Below, piece by piece: positions 17,105 to 27,173 of a stretch of DNA of 55,462 nucleotides (position 1 is its first letter; every line of letters begins with the position of its first letter). The stretch covers positions 1 to 55,462 of the forward strand of contig CAJOLL010000004.1 of NCBI GenBank assembly GCA_905235455.1, given 5' to 3'. The notes under the pieces were generated by a model. That model did not search any database. It was not told where the DNA came from and worked only from the letters and a program-made list of their open reading frames with translations. Source of the DNA: an uncultured Clostridia bacterium (lineage in GTDB: Bacteria > Bacillota > Clostridia > Saccharofermentanales > Saccharofermentanaceae). Position numbers and translations under genes: made by a program.

Positions 17105-17596
17105 TTATACTCCGGTCGAACCAAACCCGCCTTCTCGGTTTATACCGATAGTTTCCACACTCTGTGTCATCAGAAATTCCGTCGTCTCGTATTTTGCAAA
17201 AACCATCTGAGCGATGCGGTCCCCCTTTTTGATCTGATAAGGACCTTTTTTATTCCCCTTATCCGTCGCGAAAAGCACCTTCTCGCCGGCATATTTCTCA
17301 GAAGAAGTATTCTCAAGAATGATACAGATCTCACCTCTGTAGCCGCTGTCGATCGTTCCCGGAGCATTCGGGATACGAAGCGGCGTATTCAGAGAAAGAC
17401 CGCTTCTGGGCCGGATCTGCACTTCGTAACCGACAGGAATCGCAAACTTTAACCCCGTATGGATCAATTTCGTTTCTCCGGGCGCCAAAAGAACATCCTC
17501 TGCGCTGTAAAGGTCCATTCCCGCATCGCCGTCATGTGCATAGGAAGGAAGCACAGCATCGTCATGAATACGCTCAACATAGATCTCAGTACTCAT
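17105..17596 (-). CDS. dut: Deoxyuridine 5'-triphosphate nucleotidohydrolase (dUTPase)
   Basis: dUTPase hydrolyses dUTP to dUMP, keeping uracil out of DNA and feeding dTMP synthesis. The 163-residue trimeric-type enzyme shows motif 1 AGMDLYSAE, motif 2 PRSGLSL, motif 3 (NAPGTIDSGYRGE), motif 4 GDRIAQMVF and the C-terminal motif 5 EGGFGSTG. The start at 17596 is preceded by AAGGAG; in-frame starts further upstream lie inside the U32 gene. It overlaps the end of the U32 gene by 11 bases. Confidence 0.95.
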   Translation of the reverse strand: MSTEIYVERIHDDAVLPSYAHDGDAGMDLYSAEDVLLAPGETKLIHTGLKFAIPVGYEVQIRPRSGLSLNTPLRIPNAPGTIDSGYRGEICIILENTSSEKYAGEKVLFATDKGNKKGPYQIKKGDRIAQMVFAKYETTEFLMTQSVETIGINREGGFGSTGV

Positions 17597-20027
17597 ACCA
17601 CTCTTCTCCTTCTTCATCAATATCACTGTCAGAAAGCGAATCAATGACCATTCTTCTTTCTTCCTGATCCTCATTCATAAAACGCACGACCGACGCGGTA
17701 GGAATCCCCATCGATACCATCTCGAAAACCGTTTCTGCCGATATGATGTTTCTCGCATTTCCGAAAAGATCGGCTCTGCAAGATCCGGGATAACATACGA
17801 TATCCAGACGGTCGTCGTGATGGATATCACTTTTATCCGGACTCTTTTCAGTAAGAGATACTTCCGGATGATCGCGGCAGATCGTGCAATGCGCCTGATG
17901 GCGTCCGAGAGGACAGAACTCGGACTGCATCCATTCGATCGGGCCGTAACGATGCACACAAAGATACGAGGCCATATCATCCGAACTCAATGACAGCGCA
18001 AGTTTTCTTATCTGATCATCTGTAAGTTCATATGACAGATACAGATAGTCAAGTGCTTTTGAAGAAGCATAACGGACGGCAAAGCGGTTGTAGATGTTCG
18101 CTCCCGCCGTAAGGCCGGAAGTCTTTTCGTCCGGATCCGTTCCGAAGAACCCGACGAAGCGCTTTCCGGCATGGTACTTCATCAGGTCATATGCTTTATC
18201 GATCACCTCGATCAGATCATCTTTATATGCCCCCGGAAGACGAAGCGCCACTTGGGCGTCCGGCTCTGCGGCCAGGAGCTCATCGATATAGCGGATGCGT
18301 CCGGATCTTGTGACCTGAAGTGCGGGAAAGACGTAGAGATCTGCGCCGCAGTCATAACCAGATGTGATCCTTCTCATATCGATATAATCCGCGATAGCGA
18401 TCTGCATCTTCTCCGGTTTTGAAGAAACATTCTCTTTTTCCTTATCCGAGCCGAAATCCCGCTTTCTCCCTTCTGTCTGCTTTTCGAGGATCGCCTCGGC
18501 CAAAAAAGCCATCGCATCTCTTCGAAGCGCATTGATATTGGAAATGCGCAGCTTAATCGGGAAATCCCCGTCTCTTTCAATCTTTTCGAAGAAAAAAGGA
18601 GTCTGACCGGTCTTTCGGAGCTGTTCTTCCGTTCTTTCCCAGGAAAGGGGTTCACTGTCTCCGAGATCCTGCGCCTCTGCCTTACAGGAAGCCGATACTC
18701 CGATAAAAGCACCTTTCGAAACCTCAACGAAGATTTCGTACATATCTCCATTCTTTCTAAAAGCACCGTTCAAAGGTGTCCTTCTGACTTTATCTTTCGG
18801 GATCTCGATCTTCTTGCTCATACGATAGACCGACATGCCCCGGGAAAGCTTGGCGATTGCGTCCGGATGAAGTCCTTTTACAACGGAGGTGTCTCTTTCC
18901 ACGTCGATTTTTCCGACCGGGAAACTTGCGATCTCGTCTTCTTTATCACGGATCGACAGAAAGTCACCTTTTTCCGGCGGATCCGAAAGGAAAGACCTTA
19001 CGCTGATCGTCCCGGCTTTTGCATTTACGGAAATGACATCGCCCCAGAAAAGACCGTACTTACCGACATATTCGCCAGAAAGATAATCCGGGTCCTTCTT
19101 TCCCTGCATATACTGCGTGGTGAAAGCGCCGCCGCGGTTAAATGTGATCAAAAGATCATTCTTTACTTCTTCAAGGACATCCCGGGAATCCTTATTTTCC
19201 GAGATCGCATCGATCATCTTTCTGTAGGCGGAAACGACTGCTGTCACGTACTGTTCGTCCCGCATACGGCCTTCGATCTTAAGCGAATCCACACCGATGC
19301 TCATCAATTCACGAAGATACGGGAGCGCCGACTGATCCTTCGGAGAAAGCAATTTTCCTGAACGGATCGCTTTTCCCGAAACGGAGACTTCACGGTTGCC
19401 TTCGAAGATCTGATAACTCTGACGGCACGGCTGCGCACAGGAACCGCGGTTTCCGGAACGAGATCCGGACTTATTCATCGCACTGAAAAGGCAAAGACCT
19501 GAATAGCAAACGCACATCGCGCCGTGCACGAAGACTTCGACTTCGGTATCCTTCTCGTGGAAGATCTGGGCACGGGCTCGGATCTCATCGATCGAAAGCT
19601 CACGCGGAAGGACCACTCTCTTCATGCCGAGTTCCTTCATCTCCTCCGACTGTGTCAGAGAATACACATTCATCTGCGTACTCGCGTGAAGAGGGATCTG
19701 CGGAAGATGCTCGGAAAGATAAGATGCCAGTCCTTTATCCTGAACAAGAAAAGCATCTGCGCCCATCATATAGGCATCAAGTGCCAGCTCCACGGCATCC
19801 AACATCTCATCATCATCGATCAGGGTATTGAGAGTGATATACACTTTCGAATTGCGAAGATGCGCGTAATCAAGTGCTTCACGAAGTGTTTCCCGTGAGA
19901 AATTATCTGCGTGCATACGCGCATTATACTGGTTTAATCCGAGGTATACTGCATCCGCCCCGGCATCCACCGCAGCTTTCAGCGTAGACATGGAGCCCGC
20001 TGGGGCCAGAAGTTCCGGTTTTTTCAT
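17586..20027 (-). CDS. Peptidase U32 family protein with C-terminal DUF3656-type extension
   Basis: The 813-residue protein opens with the U32 hallmark KKPELLAPAGSMSTLKAAVDAGADAVYLG. It has the family core EVFVHGAMCVCYSGLCLFSAMNKSGSRSGNRGSCAQPCR near 165-205, whose cysteines fit iron-sulfur or metal ligands, and then a long C-terminal extension typical of the DUF3656 architecture. Although named peptidases, several U32 proteins act in 23S rRNA cytidine hydroxylation (RlhA) or tRNA hydroxylation (TrhP), usually with prephenate-linked chemistry. RNA modification is therefore the likelier role. The neighbours rsmA and tsaD are also RNA-modification genes. Start and stop overlap the zapA-like and dut genes. 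Confidence 0.9.
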   Translation of the reverse strand: MKKPELLAPAGSMSTLKAAVDAGADAVYLGLNQYNARMHADNFSRETLREALDYAHLRNSKVYITLNTLIDDDEMLDAVELALDAYMMGADAFLVQDKGLASYLSEHLPQIPLHASTQMNVYSLTQSEEMKELGMKRVVLPRELSIDEIRARAQIFHEKDTEVEVFVHGAMCVCYSGLCLFSAMNKSGSRSGNRGSCAQPCRQSYQIFEGNREVSVSGKAIRSGKLLSPKDQSALPYLRELMSIGVDSLKIEGRMRDEQYVTAVVSAYRKMIDAISENKDSRDVLEEVKNDLLITFNRGGAFTTQYMQGKKDPDYLSGEYVGKYGLFWGDVISVNAKAGTISVRSFLSDPPEKGDFLSIRDKEDEIASFPVGKIDVERDTSVVKGLHPDAIAKLSRGMSVYRMSKKIEIPKDKVRRTPLNGAFRKNGDMYEIFVEVSKGAFIGVSASCKAEAQDLGDSEPLSWERTEEQLRKTGQTPFFFEKIERDGDFPIKLRISNINALRRDAMAFLAEAILEKQTEGRKRDFGSDKEKENVSSKPEKMQIAIADYIDMRRITSGYDCGADLYVFPALQVTRSGRIRYIDELLAAEPDAQVALRLPGAYKDDLIEVIDKAYDLMKYHAGKRFVGFFGTDPDEKTSGLTAGANIYNRFAVRYASSKALDYLYLSYELTDDQIRKLALSLSSDDMASYLCVHRYGPIEWMQSEFCPLGRHQAHCTICRDHPEVSLTEKSPDKSDIHHDDRLDIVCYPGSCRADLFGNARNIISAETVFEMVSMGIPTASVVRFMNEDQEERRMVIDSLSDSDIDEEGEEWYEY

Positions 20028-20509
20028 AGTATCTCCTTCGGAATGTTATTTTCTTTACAATACTGCTCGAGCGGAAGGAGCGGTTCCTCCTTCGGCTTTT
20101 CGGATTCGGACTGATGAACGGCGCTCTGCCAGCGGAAACAGGCTTCCATATAGGCTAAGATCAGGGCCTGGTTGGTCGGGATCTGAGGGTTATCGTTCAA
20201 TGTCTCCGTCAAAAGATCATTGGCGATCTTAGCGCAGTACAAAGTCTTTGCCTTCTCTACATCAGAATCCACATGGAAACGATACGTCATACCGGCGATC
20301 CTGACATTGATCGTCTGCGGAAACCTCTCCGCCTCACCCTTCTTCACTTTTTTCTTCGGCTTGTTTTCGGTATCTCTCGAGAGCTGAAAATACTCGGCAA
20401 GGACAGGTTTATCCTGCTTCTTGCCTTTCTTCGGCTTCATCTTTGCGTCTTCAGAAGAATACTTCTCAAAAAGCGAATCCGATATACGTTCATATGCCAT
20501 GTTGTTCAT
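20024..20509 (-). CDS. ZapA-like cell division protein with long basic N-terminal extension
   Basis: The C-terminal half of this 161-residue protein resembles ZapA, which bundles FtsZ at the division ring. NVRIAGMTYRFHVDSDVE (about 68-85) is the ZapA-type strand pair, followed by helix AKIANDLLTETLNDNPQIPTNQALILAYMEAC. Residues 1-65 form a Lys-rich low-complexity extension not seen in short ZapA proteins, and about 30 acidic/polar residues follow the helix. ATG 20509 overlaps the rsmA TGA in an ATGA arrangement and has a GGAG site. Assignment rests on the short core only. Confidence 0.6.
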   Translation of the reverse strand: MNNMAYERISDSLFEKYSSEDAKMKPKKGKKQDKPVLAEYFQLSRDTENKPKKKVKKGEAERFPQTINVRIAGMTYRFHVDSDVEKAKTLYCAKIANDLLTETLNDNPQIPTNQALILAYMEACFRWQSAVHQSESEKPKEEPLLPLEQYCKENNIPKEIL

Positions 20510-21336
20510 CCTTTCTCCGAACGTAAGATCTCATACAGGTGCATGATCTCCGTCGGCAAAAGTTCTTCTGTTCGAACTGTCTCTTTCTTTCCAAGTGCTT
20601 TCAGCGCGGAAACGACAGCATCCTTACTGTATTTTCCGGAAGATGACAGACTGTTGACCAGTGTCTTTCTTCTTAATGCAAAAGCATTTTCCGTAAATTC
20701 GATGATGCCGGGGACCCATTTCTCCCGATCTCCCGCATCGATCTCAATGACCGCGGAAAGAGTATTCGGAGCAGGATAAAAAGATCCCGAATCAACGGTG
20801 AAGCATTTTCTCTTCGTGCCGAAAAGATCCGTAACGACCGAAAGCGGACCGTACTGTTTGGACTTCGGCTTGGCCATAATGCGGTCGAGTGCTTCTTCTT
20901 CGACCATAAAGACCATCTTCCGGCAAGATGGAAAGTCCTTCATGGCCTTCAGCATAATCGGTGTCATGACATAATACGGCAGATTCGAAAGGATCACATC
21001 GGGAGTAAAATTCTCATCCGGAAGATCTTCCTTTTTCAGCTGAAGATAGTCCTTATAAATGACATTTCCGCCGTTTCCCTCGATCACCTTAGTAAGCCTC
21101 GGCCGGAATCTCGTATCGATCTCGATCGCCACATACTTTCCTGCCGATAATACGGCTTTTTCGGACAATGCCCCGAGACCGGGACCGATCTCAAGGCATG
21201 TCGTGGTTTTATCCAGTTTCGCCAGATCGAGGATATCCCCGATCACATCGTCGTTACAGAGAAAATTCTGCCCAAGGCTTTTTTTCGCTTGCAGAGAGGA
21301 CTCTTCGAGTATAGACAGAACTTCCTGTTTATTCAT
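20506..21336 (-). CDS. rsmA: 16S rRNA (adenine1518/1519-N6)-dimethyltransferase RsmA/KsgA
   Basis: RsmA dimethylates two adjacent adenosines in 16S rRNA helix 45 late in 30S assembly. The 276-residue protein has KKSLGQNFLCN at the N-terminus, the SAM-binding LEIGPGLGAL (48-57), the adenine-methylating motif NLPYY, and FYPAPNTLSAVI, with a C-terminal helical domain. All are standard for the family. It overlaps purL by 4 bases and zapA-like by 4 bases, indicating translational coupling along the operon. Confidence 0.96.
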   Translation of the reverse strand: MNKQEVLSILEESSLQAKKSLGQNFLCNDDVIGDILDLAKLDKTTTCLEIGPGLGALSEKAVLSAGKYVAIEIDTRFRPRLTKVIEGNGGNVIYKDYLQLKKEDLPDENFTPDVILSNLPYYVMTPIMLKAMKDFPSCRKMVFMVEEEALDRIMAKPKSKQYGPLSVVTDLFGTKRKCFTVDSGSFYPAPNTLSAVIEIDAGDREKWVPGIIEFTENAFALRRKTLVNSLSSSGKYSKDAVVSALKALGKKETVRTEELLPTEIMHLYEILRSEKG

Positions 21337-24300
21337 CCTACAAAGTACCGTACGCCGGCCTCGAAGATCTTCTGATCCTTCTGCCCCGGGATATTCATGG
21401 CAACACCGTTACCCATACGTTCACTGTGACCCATCTTACCGAGGATACGTCCGTTCGGGGAAATGATACCTTCGATTGCACACATGGAGCCGTTCGGGTT
21501 GAATGCAGTATCCATAGTCGGATCGCCTTGTGCATCCACATACTGTGTGGCCACCTGCCCCTTGGCGAAGAGTTCTTTCAGCAGAGCTTCCGATCCGCAG
21601 AAACGACCTTCACCATGAGAGATAGCGATCTCATAGGTGTCGCCTTCGTTTGTAAAGGACAGCCACGGCGAGTTGTTGGAAATGATCTTTGTGGAAACAT
21701 AAGCGCTCTGGTGACGGCCGATACGGTTAAATGTCAGCGTCGGGCCTTCATGTTCGAGCGGCAGAATATCACCGTACGGGAGAAGTCCGAGTTTCATAAG
21801 AGCCTGAAAACCGTTGCAGATACCGAGCATCAGGCCATCTCTGCTAAAGAGCAGATCACGGACAGACTCTGTGACCGCGTTGTTTCTGAAAGCCGCGGCG
21901 ATAAACTTACCGGATCCTTCCGGTTCGTCACCTGCGGAGAAACCGCCCGGGATCATGATCATATTGGCTTTCTTGATACGTTCGCTCATCTCTCGGAAAG
22001 ATTCTTCAACTTCCTTGGAGTTTCGGTTGCGGATGACCATAACATCCGGTTCAGCACCTGCTCTGGAGAATGCAAATGCCGTATCATATTCGCAGTTCGT
22101 ACCCGGGAATACAGGAATAAACACTTTCGGCTTGGCGCCCGTAAGGAGCGATGGTGCCGTGATCGCGTTCTTTTCAACATTACCCTTCTCATAAGAAATT
22201 GCAGCGCCTTCATCTACCGTTGTCGGGAATATCGGCTCAAGCTTGCTCTCAAATGCCTTGATCGCATCGTCGATTGAAATGGAAGCTTCTCCATAAGAAA
22301 GCATCATGTCATCCTTCGTCTCACCGAGGAGCTTACCGCCGACCTGCTCGATCTTCTCCACCGCATTTCCGTCGCTGACGCAAAGGAGCACAGTTCCGAA
22401 AGAATGCTTGAACAGATCTTCCATGTTGATCTTCTCGGAGAACTTAAAACCGAGCTTATTACCGAAACACATCTGAGCAACTCTTGCAGCAATACCTGCA
22501 GATCTTACAACACCGGCAGTAAGAAGCTGACCGCGATCCTGGATCTGTGTCATACACTTCATTACACGGATCGCGTGATCTTTTACATAACATCCGTTCT
22601 CATCACGACGGATCTTAACGGCATAGAGTTTTTTCCCTGCTGCCGAAAGCGTGGAAGAAACGACCTTATCCGTAGTTGTCATACCGACGGCAAAAGAAAC
22701 CAGCGTCGGCGGAACATGCAGTTCATTAAAGGAACCGGACATACTGTCCTTACCGCCGATGGATGCCGTACCGAAGTCGAGCTGTGCCTTATAAGCACCG
22801 AGGAGCGCGGAGAGCGGCTTACCCCAGGACTTCTCACCTGCCATACGCTCGAAGTACTCCTGGAACGTAAGTCTTGCCTTAAACGGATCGCAACCCATTG
22901 CCGCAAGTCTCAGGAGAGACTCCGTTACCGCGTGATAAGCACCGTGGAACGGGCTCCATTCGGAAAAGTAAGGATCGAATCCATAAGCCATTACGGATAC
23001 GGCATTTGTCTTACCTTCTTCTACCGGGATCTTACATGCCATACCTTCCTCAGGAGTGAGCTGATAGCGGCCGCCGAAAGGCATAAGGACCGTTCCGGCA
23101 CCGATCGTACCGTCGAATCTGGAAACCAGACCCTTTCTTGAGCAGCCGTCCAGAGATGAAAGCGTACCTTTGACGGACTCGGCGAAGTTGCCGTCGACAT
23201 AGGACTCGACAGTCTTATCAATGATACCGTTAGTAAAATCAGGCTCGGTGATCTCTGCTTTTGCATAGGAGGAAGCGCCGTTTGTATCAATGAAAGATCT
23301 CGGAAGTTCAACGATCGTGTTGCCCTTCCAGGTCATCTTCATGACCGGCTCCTCGGTAACAACGGCAACTACTGTTGCTTCGAGGTTTTCTTTAGCAGCA
23401 TACTCAAAGAATGCGTTTTCGTCCTTCGGATCGATCACGACAGCCATACGCTCCTGAGACTCAGAGATTGCGATCTCTGTACCGTCAAGGCCTTCGTACT
23501 TCTTCGGGACTTTATCAAGGTCGATAGAAAGACCGTCAGCGAGCTCACCGATCGCAACGGATACACCGCCGGCACCGAAATCGTTGCAGCGGAGGATCAT
23601 CTTAGAAACTTCCGGAATGCGGAAAAGTCTCTGGATCTTTCTTTCTGTCGGCGGATTACCCTTCTGGACTTCGGAACCGCATGTCAGAACGGACTTCTCA
23701 TCGTGTGCTTTCGAAGATCCTGTCGCACCGCCGATACCGTCACGGCCTGTTCTTCCGCCGAGAAGGACAACGATGTCGCCCGGTCTCGGACGAACACGAA
23801 CGATATTATCTGCCGGAGCCGCACCTACGACAGCTCCGATTTCCATTCTCTTGGCAACATAACCCGGATGATAGATCTCATCGACGTGGCCTGTGCAAAG
23901 ACCGATCTGGTTACCATAGGAGCTGTAACCTGCCGCAGCCGTACGAACGAGTTTCTTCTGGGAAAGTTTACCTTCAAGCGTCATGGATACAGGAACTGTC
24001 GGATCGCCGGCACCGGTCACACGCATGGCCTGGTAAACATAGGAACGGCCGGAAAGCGGGTCACGGATTGCACCGCCGAGGCAGGTCGCCGCACCGCCGA
24101 ACGGTTCGATCTCCGTCGGGTGGTTATGTGTCTCGTTCTTAAACATAAGAACGTAGTCTTCCTTATTACCATCTACATCGATCCGGATCTTGATGGAGCA
24201 GGCGTTGATCTCTTCAGACTCGTCAAGATCGGCAAGTTTGCCGTCCTTCTTGAGTTTTCTCATCGCCATGGTCGCCACATCCATGAGACATATCGGCTTT

Positions 24301-25115
24301 TTAGAGATCCTCTCGCCGTAAACGTCTTCTCTTGTCGAGAGATAGTCGGCATAGATGCTCTTTAATTCTTCAGCAAAAGCACTGTCGCCGTCGATCTTTA
24401 CGTCGGTAAGTTCGGTAAGGAATGTCGTGTGACGGCAGTGGTCAGACCAGTAAGTATCCAGAACGCGGATCTCCGTCATGGTCGGATCACGTTTAATGGA
24501 TTGGAAGAATTCCTGTGTGAATGCGATATCCGCATCGGACATGGCAAGTCCCCAACTCTTACGAAGTTCGGAAAGTTCTTCTTTCGACTTTGTCGTGAAA
24601 CCGTCGATCGTCGGAACAGAAGAAGGGACATCGAATACATCTTCGAGCGTCTTCGGCTTTTCCAGGGAAGCTTCTCTTGCTTCGACCGGGTTGATGAGGT
24701 ATTTGGCAATCGCCTTTTTCTGATCATCTGTAACTGTTCCGTAGAAAACGATTACTCGGGCAACTCTTACCAGCGGCTTTTCCTTCTGTGTGAGGATCTG
24801 ACAGCACTGGGCGGCGGAGTCTGCACGCTGGTCATACTGACCCGGCAGAGACTCGATCGCAAGCACATACGCGCTTCCTGACGTATCGATCAACTCGTCA
24901 TAGACGACATCTACCGGCGGCTCAGAGAAGACGACGTTTTTCGCCAGTTCGTATTCTTCATCATTCAGTCCGGATACATCGTATCTGTGGAAGATCCTAA
25001 CGCTCTCGATCGTCTTAACGCCTACATCAGACTTGACGTCCTTCATTAGGCCGGCTGCCTCGACAGCGAATTCCTTCTTTTTCTCCGAAAAGATTCTTCG
25101 AACTTGGTTACTCAT
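21333..25115 (-). CDS. purL: Phosphoribosylformylglycinamidine synthase, single-chain (PurL-PurQ fusion)
   Basis: This enzyme converts FGAR, glutamine and ATP to FGAM in purine synthesis. The 1260-residue chain combines the N-terminal PurS-like region, two AIR-synthase-type halves and a C-terminal glutamine amidotransferase. Signatures include MTEIRVLDTYWSDHCRHTTF, FKNETHNHPTEIEPFGGAATCLGG, GDIVVLLGGRTGRDGIGG, and the glutaminase nucleophile in LGICNGFQALMKLGLLP with its SHGEGRF partner. It is the shorter clade found in Clostridia rather than the 1300-residue enterobacterial form. It is the first gene of the long minus-strand operon; GGAGG precedes the ATG. Confidence 0.96.
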   Translation of the reverse strand: MSNQVRRIFSEKKKEFAVEAAGLMKDVKSDVGVKTIESVRIFHRYDVSGLNDEEYELAKNVVFSEPPVDVVYDELIDTSGSAYVLAIESLPGQYDQRADSAAQCCQILTQKEKPLVRVARVIVFYGTVTDDQKKAIAKYLINPVEAREASLEKPKTLEDVFDVPSSVPTIDGFTTKSKEELSELRKSWGLAMSDADIAFTQEFFQSIKRDPTMTEIRVLDTYWSDHCRHTTFLTELTDVKIDGDSAFAEELKSIYADYLSTREDVYGERISKKPICLMDVATMAMRKLKKDGKLADLDESEEINACSIKIRIDVDGNKEDYVLMFKNETHNHPTEIEPFGGAATCLGGAIRDPLSGRSYVYQAMRVTGAGDPTVPVSMTLEGKLSQKKLVRTAAAGYSSYGNQIGLCTGHVDEIYHPGYVAKRMEIGAVVGAAPADNIVRVRPRPGDIVVLLGGRTGRDGIGGATGSSKAHDEKSVLTCGSEVQKGNPPTERKIQRLFRIPEVSKMILRCNDFGAGGVSVAIGELADGLSIDLDKVPKKYEGLDGTEIAISESQERMAVVIDPKDENAFFEYAAKENLEATVVAVVTEEPVMKMTWKGNTIVELPRSFIDTNGASSYAKAEITEPDFTNGIIDKTVESYVDGNFAESVKGTLSSLDGCSRKGLVSRFDGTIGAGTVLMPFGGRYQLTPEEGMACKIPVEEGKTNAVSVMAYGFDPYFSEWSPFHGAYHAVTESLLRLAAMGCDPFKARLTFQEYFERMAGEKSWGKPLSALLGAYKAQLDFGTASIGGKDSMSGSFNELHVPPTLVSFAVGMTTTDKVVSSTLSAAGKKLYAVKIRRDENGCYVKDHAIRVMKCMTQIQDRGQLLTAGVVRSAGIAARVAQMCFGNKLGFKFSEKINMEDLFKHSFGTVLLCVSDGNAVEKIEQVGGKLLGETKDDMMLSYGEASISIDDAIKAFESKLEPIFPTTVDEGAAISYEKGNVEKNAITAPSLLTGAKPKVFIPVFPGTNCEYDTAFAFSRAGAEPDVMVIRNRNSKEVEESFREMSERIKKANMIMIPGGFSAGDEPEGSGKFIAAAFRNNAVTESVRDLLFSRDGLMLGICNGFQALMKLGLLPYGDILPLEHEGPTLTFNRIGRHQSAYVSTKIISNNSPWLSFTNEGDTYEIAISHGEGRFCGSEALLKELFAKGQVATQYVDAQGDPTMDTAFNPNGSMCAIEGIISPNGRILGKMGHSERMGNGVAMNIPGQKDQKIFEAGVRYFVG

Positions 25116-25163
25116 AAATTACCTCCAAAAAGATGTATCCTTCTAACGTTTCTATGGTATCAC

Positions 25164-25200
25164 AAAACCTTGTTTTCTTATGAAAGAAAACAAGGTTTTT
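25164..25200 (-). terminator. Intrinsic terminator downstream of htpG
   Basis: AAAACCTTGTTTTCTT and the complementary AAAGAAAACAAGGTTTTT form a stem of about 14 bp with a short loop, directly after the htpG stop codon and before purL. It separates the htpG transcript from the purL operon. It carries runs of A on one side and T on the other in both directions. Confidence 0.8.
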
Positions 25201-25205
25201 CGCCA

Positions 25206-27128
25206 TTATTTTAGTTTTTCAGCAACTTCCGTGAGAAGTTCACTGTTGTATTTGAGGAATCGCTTCAATCCCTCGGCGTCAAGAGAACCGTGAGCAAGTC
25301 GGGCCTGATCGTAAAGATGCAGGCAAAGCGCATCCAGTTTGTCCTTATCATCGGCAACATTTGCCATGCCGCGAAGTCGTAATACCAGTGGATGATCGGT
25401 GTTAAGGACAAGATCCTTTTTTATCGGGAACATATCGTCCAGATTCTGATAAGGATCGTCTTCCCGACCGGTACGCATGGACTCAAACTGTTTTCTCATC
25501 TCCGCCATCCGGCGTGCCTCCTCCGTCTCTCGGATAAATGACGGGAGCTGATCCGCGCCGAGCGCCACAGCCGAGACTTCGAGATTATCGTCCGAAGTTG
25601 CTGCCTTAAAGAGTTCACCAAGTGCTTTTACCTCATCTTCGGAAGCATTCTCACCTTCCAGCTCCGCATCGACTCGTTTAAACTTGATGTTGTTCTGCTT
25701 GTACTCAAGGAAAGAAATGAAGTTGTTATCGAGTTCTTCATTGAGAATCGCTACATCAAAGCCCTTCTCTTTCGCCATGGCGATATAGGCAGCCTGCTGG
25801 TCCGGCGCCTTGGTGTAACGGATCGTATCCCTTCCCTTATCCTTCGTCAGCTCATTAAGCGTAAAGAACTCATTATCGACCGACTTAAACAGGCAGATAT
25901 CCTTGACCTTCTCATAGAACTTCTCTTCTCTCATCATTCCGTATTTAACAAAGATCCCGATATCAGACCAATATCCTTCAAATGCCTTACGGTCGTTCTT
26001 GAAAACTTCATTGAGCTTATCGGAGACCTTGCGGATGATATGGGAAGCAAGCTTTTTGACGTATTCATCCTGCTGAAGTGCCGAACGTGAAACATTGAGC
26101 GGCAGATCCGTGCAGTCCAGACATCCTCTAAGAAGGAACAGGAACTCCGGGATAACTTCTTCGATGTTATCGGCAACGAATACCTGGTGATTATAGATCT
26201 TGATACGACCTTCAAGTGTCTCGTAGACGTTATTTGTCTTCGGGAAATAGAGGATACCCTGAAGATTGAAAGGATAATCCATATTGAGATGGATCCAGAA
26301 CAAAGGCTCCTTCATATCGTGGAATACAGTCCTGTAGAAGTTTCTGTACTCCTCGTCCGTGCAATCCTTAGGAGACTTCATCCACAGCGGCTCAGTGTCA
26401 TTGATCGGCATGATCTCCGGAGCCTCATATGTTTCCCCCTTCTCCTCAGCTTCCTTTTTCTTCTTTTCTTCTTCCTTTTCACGCTTTCTGTCAGCGACAA
26501 CATCACTGTAGTAAAGATCAAAAGGCATGAAAGAGCAGTACTTATTCAGAACGCCGCGAAGCTTTGCCGTATCGAAGATCTTCTTTGCTTCTTCGGAAAG
26601 TGTGATCGTAATGCATGTACCGCGGTCTGTCTTTTCAGAATCGGAGATTTCATAATCCATGCCGTCTTCGGATACCCAGGAAACAGCAGGAGCATCTTTG
26701 ACAAAAGACTTGGTATCGATCCGTACTTTATCTGCAACCATAAATGCAGAATAAAAGCCGAGACCGAAGTGTCCGATGATACCGCTGGCATCCGTGCTCT
26801 GCTCTTTATACTTCTCGACAAAGTCCATCGCACCGGAAAAAGCGATCTGGTTGATGTACTTATCAACCTCTTCTTCGGTCATACCGATACCGTTATCGGT
26901 GAACTCGATCGTACACTCTTCGCTGTCATAATTGACGTGCAGCTGATAATCGGCATCATCGTCCTTGACGGCTTCCCCGAGATCGACGAGACGCTTAAAC
27001 TTGGCGATCGCATCTGACCCGTTACTAACAAGTTCACGGACGAATATGTCCTGATCCGAATAAAGCCATTTTCTGATGATCGGAAAGATGTTTTCCGTAG
27101 TTACTGAAATTGTTCCTTTTTTAGCCAT
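25206..27128 (-). CDS. htpG: Molecular chaperone HtpG (Hsp90 family)
   Basis: HtpG is the bacterial Hsp90 dimeric ATP-driven chaperone. The 640-residue protein has the GHKL ATPase domain with FVRELVSNGSDAI, DNGIGMT and GHFGLGFYSAFMVA. Next comes a Lys/Glu-rich charged segment at about 215-240 (EKEEEKKKKEAEEKG), then the middle and C-terminal dimerisation domains. The charged segment is longer than in Escherichia coli HtpG and recalls the eukaryotic Hsp90 linker. The start at 27128 sits 5 bases after GGAGG; an upstream start would lack one. It follows the aminotransferase gene by 45 bases. Confidence 0.96.
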   Translation of the reverse strand: MAKKGTISVTTENIFPIIRKWLYSDQDIFVRELVSNGSDAIAKFKRLVDLGEAVKDDDADYQLHVNYDSEECTIEFTDNGIGMTEEEVDKYINQIAFSGAMDFVEKYKEQSTDASGIIGHFGLGFYSAFMVADKVRIDTKSFVKDAPAVSWVSEDGMDYEISDSEKTDRGTCITITLSEEAKKIFDTAKLRGVLNKYCSFMPFDLYYSDVVADRKREKEEEKKKKEAEEKGETYEAPEIMPINDTEPLWMKSPKDCTDEEYRNFYRTVFHDMKEPLFWIHLNMDYPFNLQGILYFPKTNNVYETLEGRIKIYNHQVFVADNIEEVIPEFLFLLRGCLDCTDLPLNVSRSALQQDEYVKKLASHIIRKVSDKLNEVFKNDRKAFEGYWSDIGIFVKYGMMREEKFYEKVKDICLFKSVDNEFFTLNELTKDKGRDTIRYTKAPDQQAAYIAMAKEKGFDVAILNEELDNNFISFLEYKQNNIKFKRVDAELEGENASEDEVKALGELFKAATSDDNLEVSAVALGADQLPSFIRETEEARRMAEMRKQFESMRTGREDDPYQNLDDMFPIKKDLVLNTDHPLVLRLRGMANVADDKDKLDALCLHLYDQARLAHGSLDAEGLKRFLKYNSELLTEVAEKLK

Positions 27129-27173
27129 TTTTACCTCCAACGTTTATACGCATTCCGGTTTATACCGGTTCTT

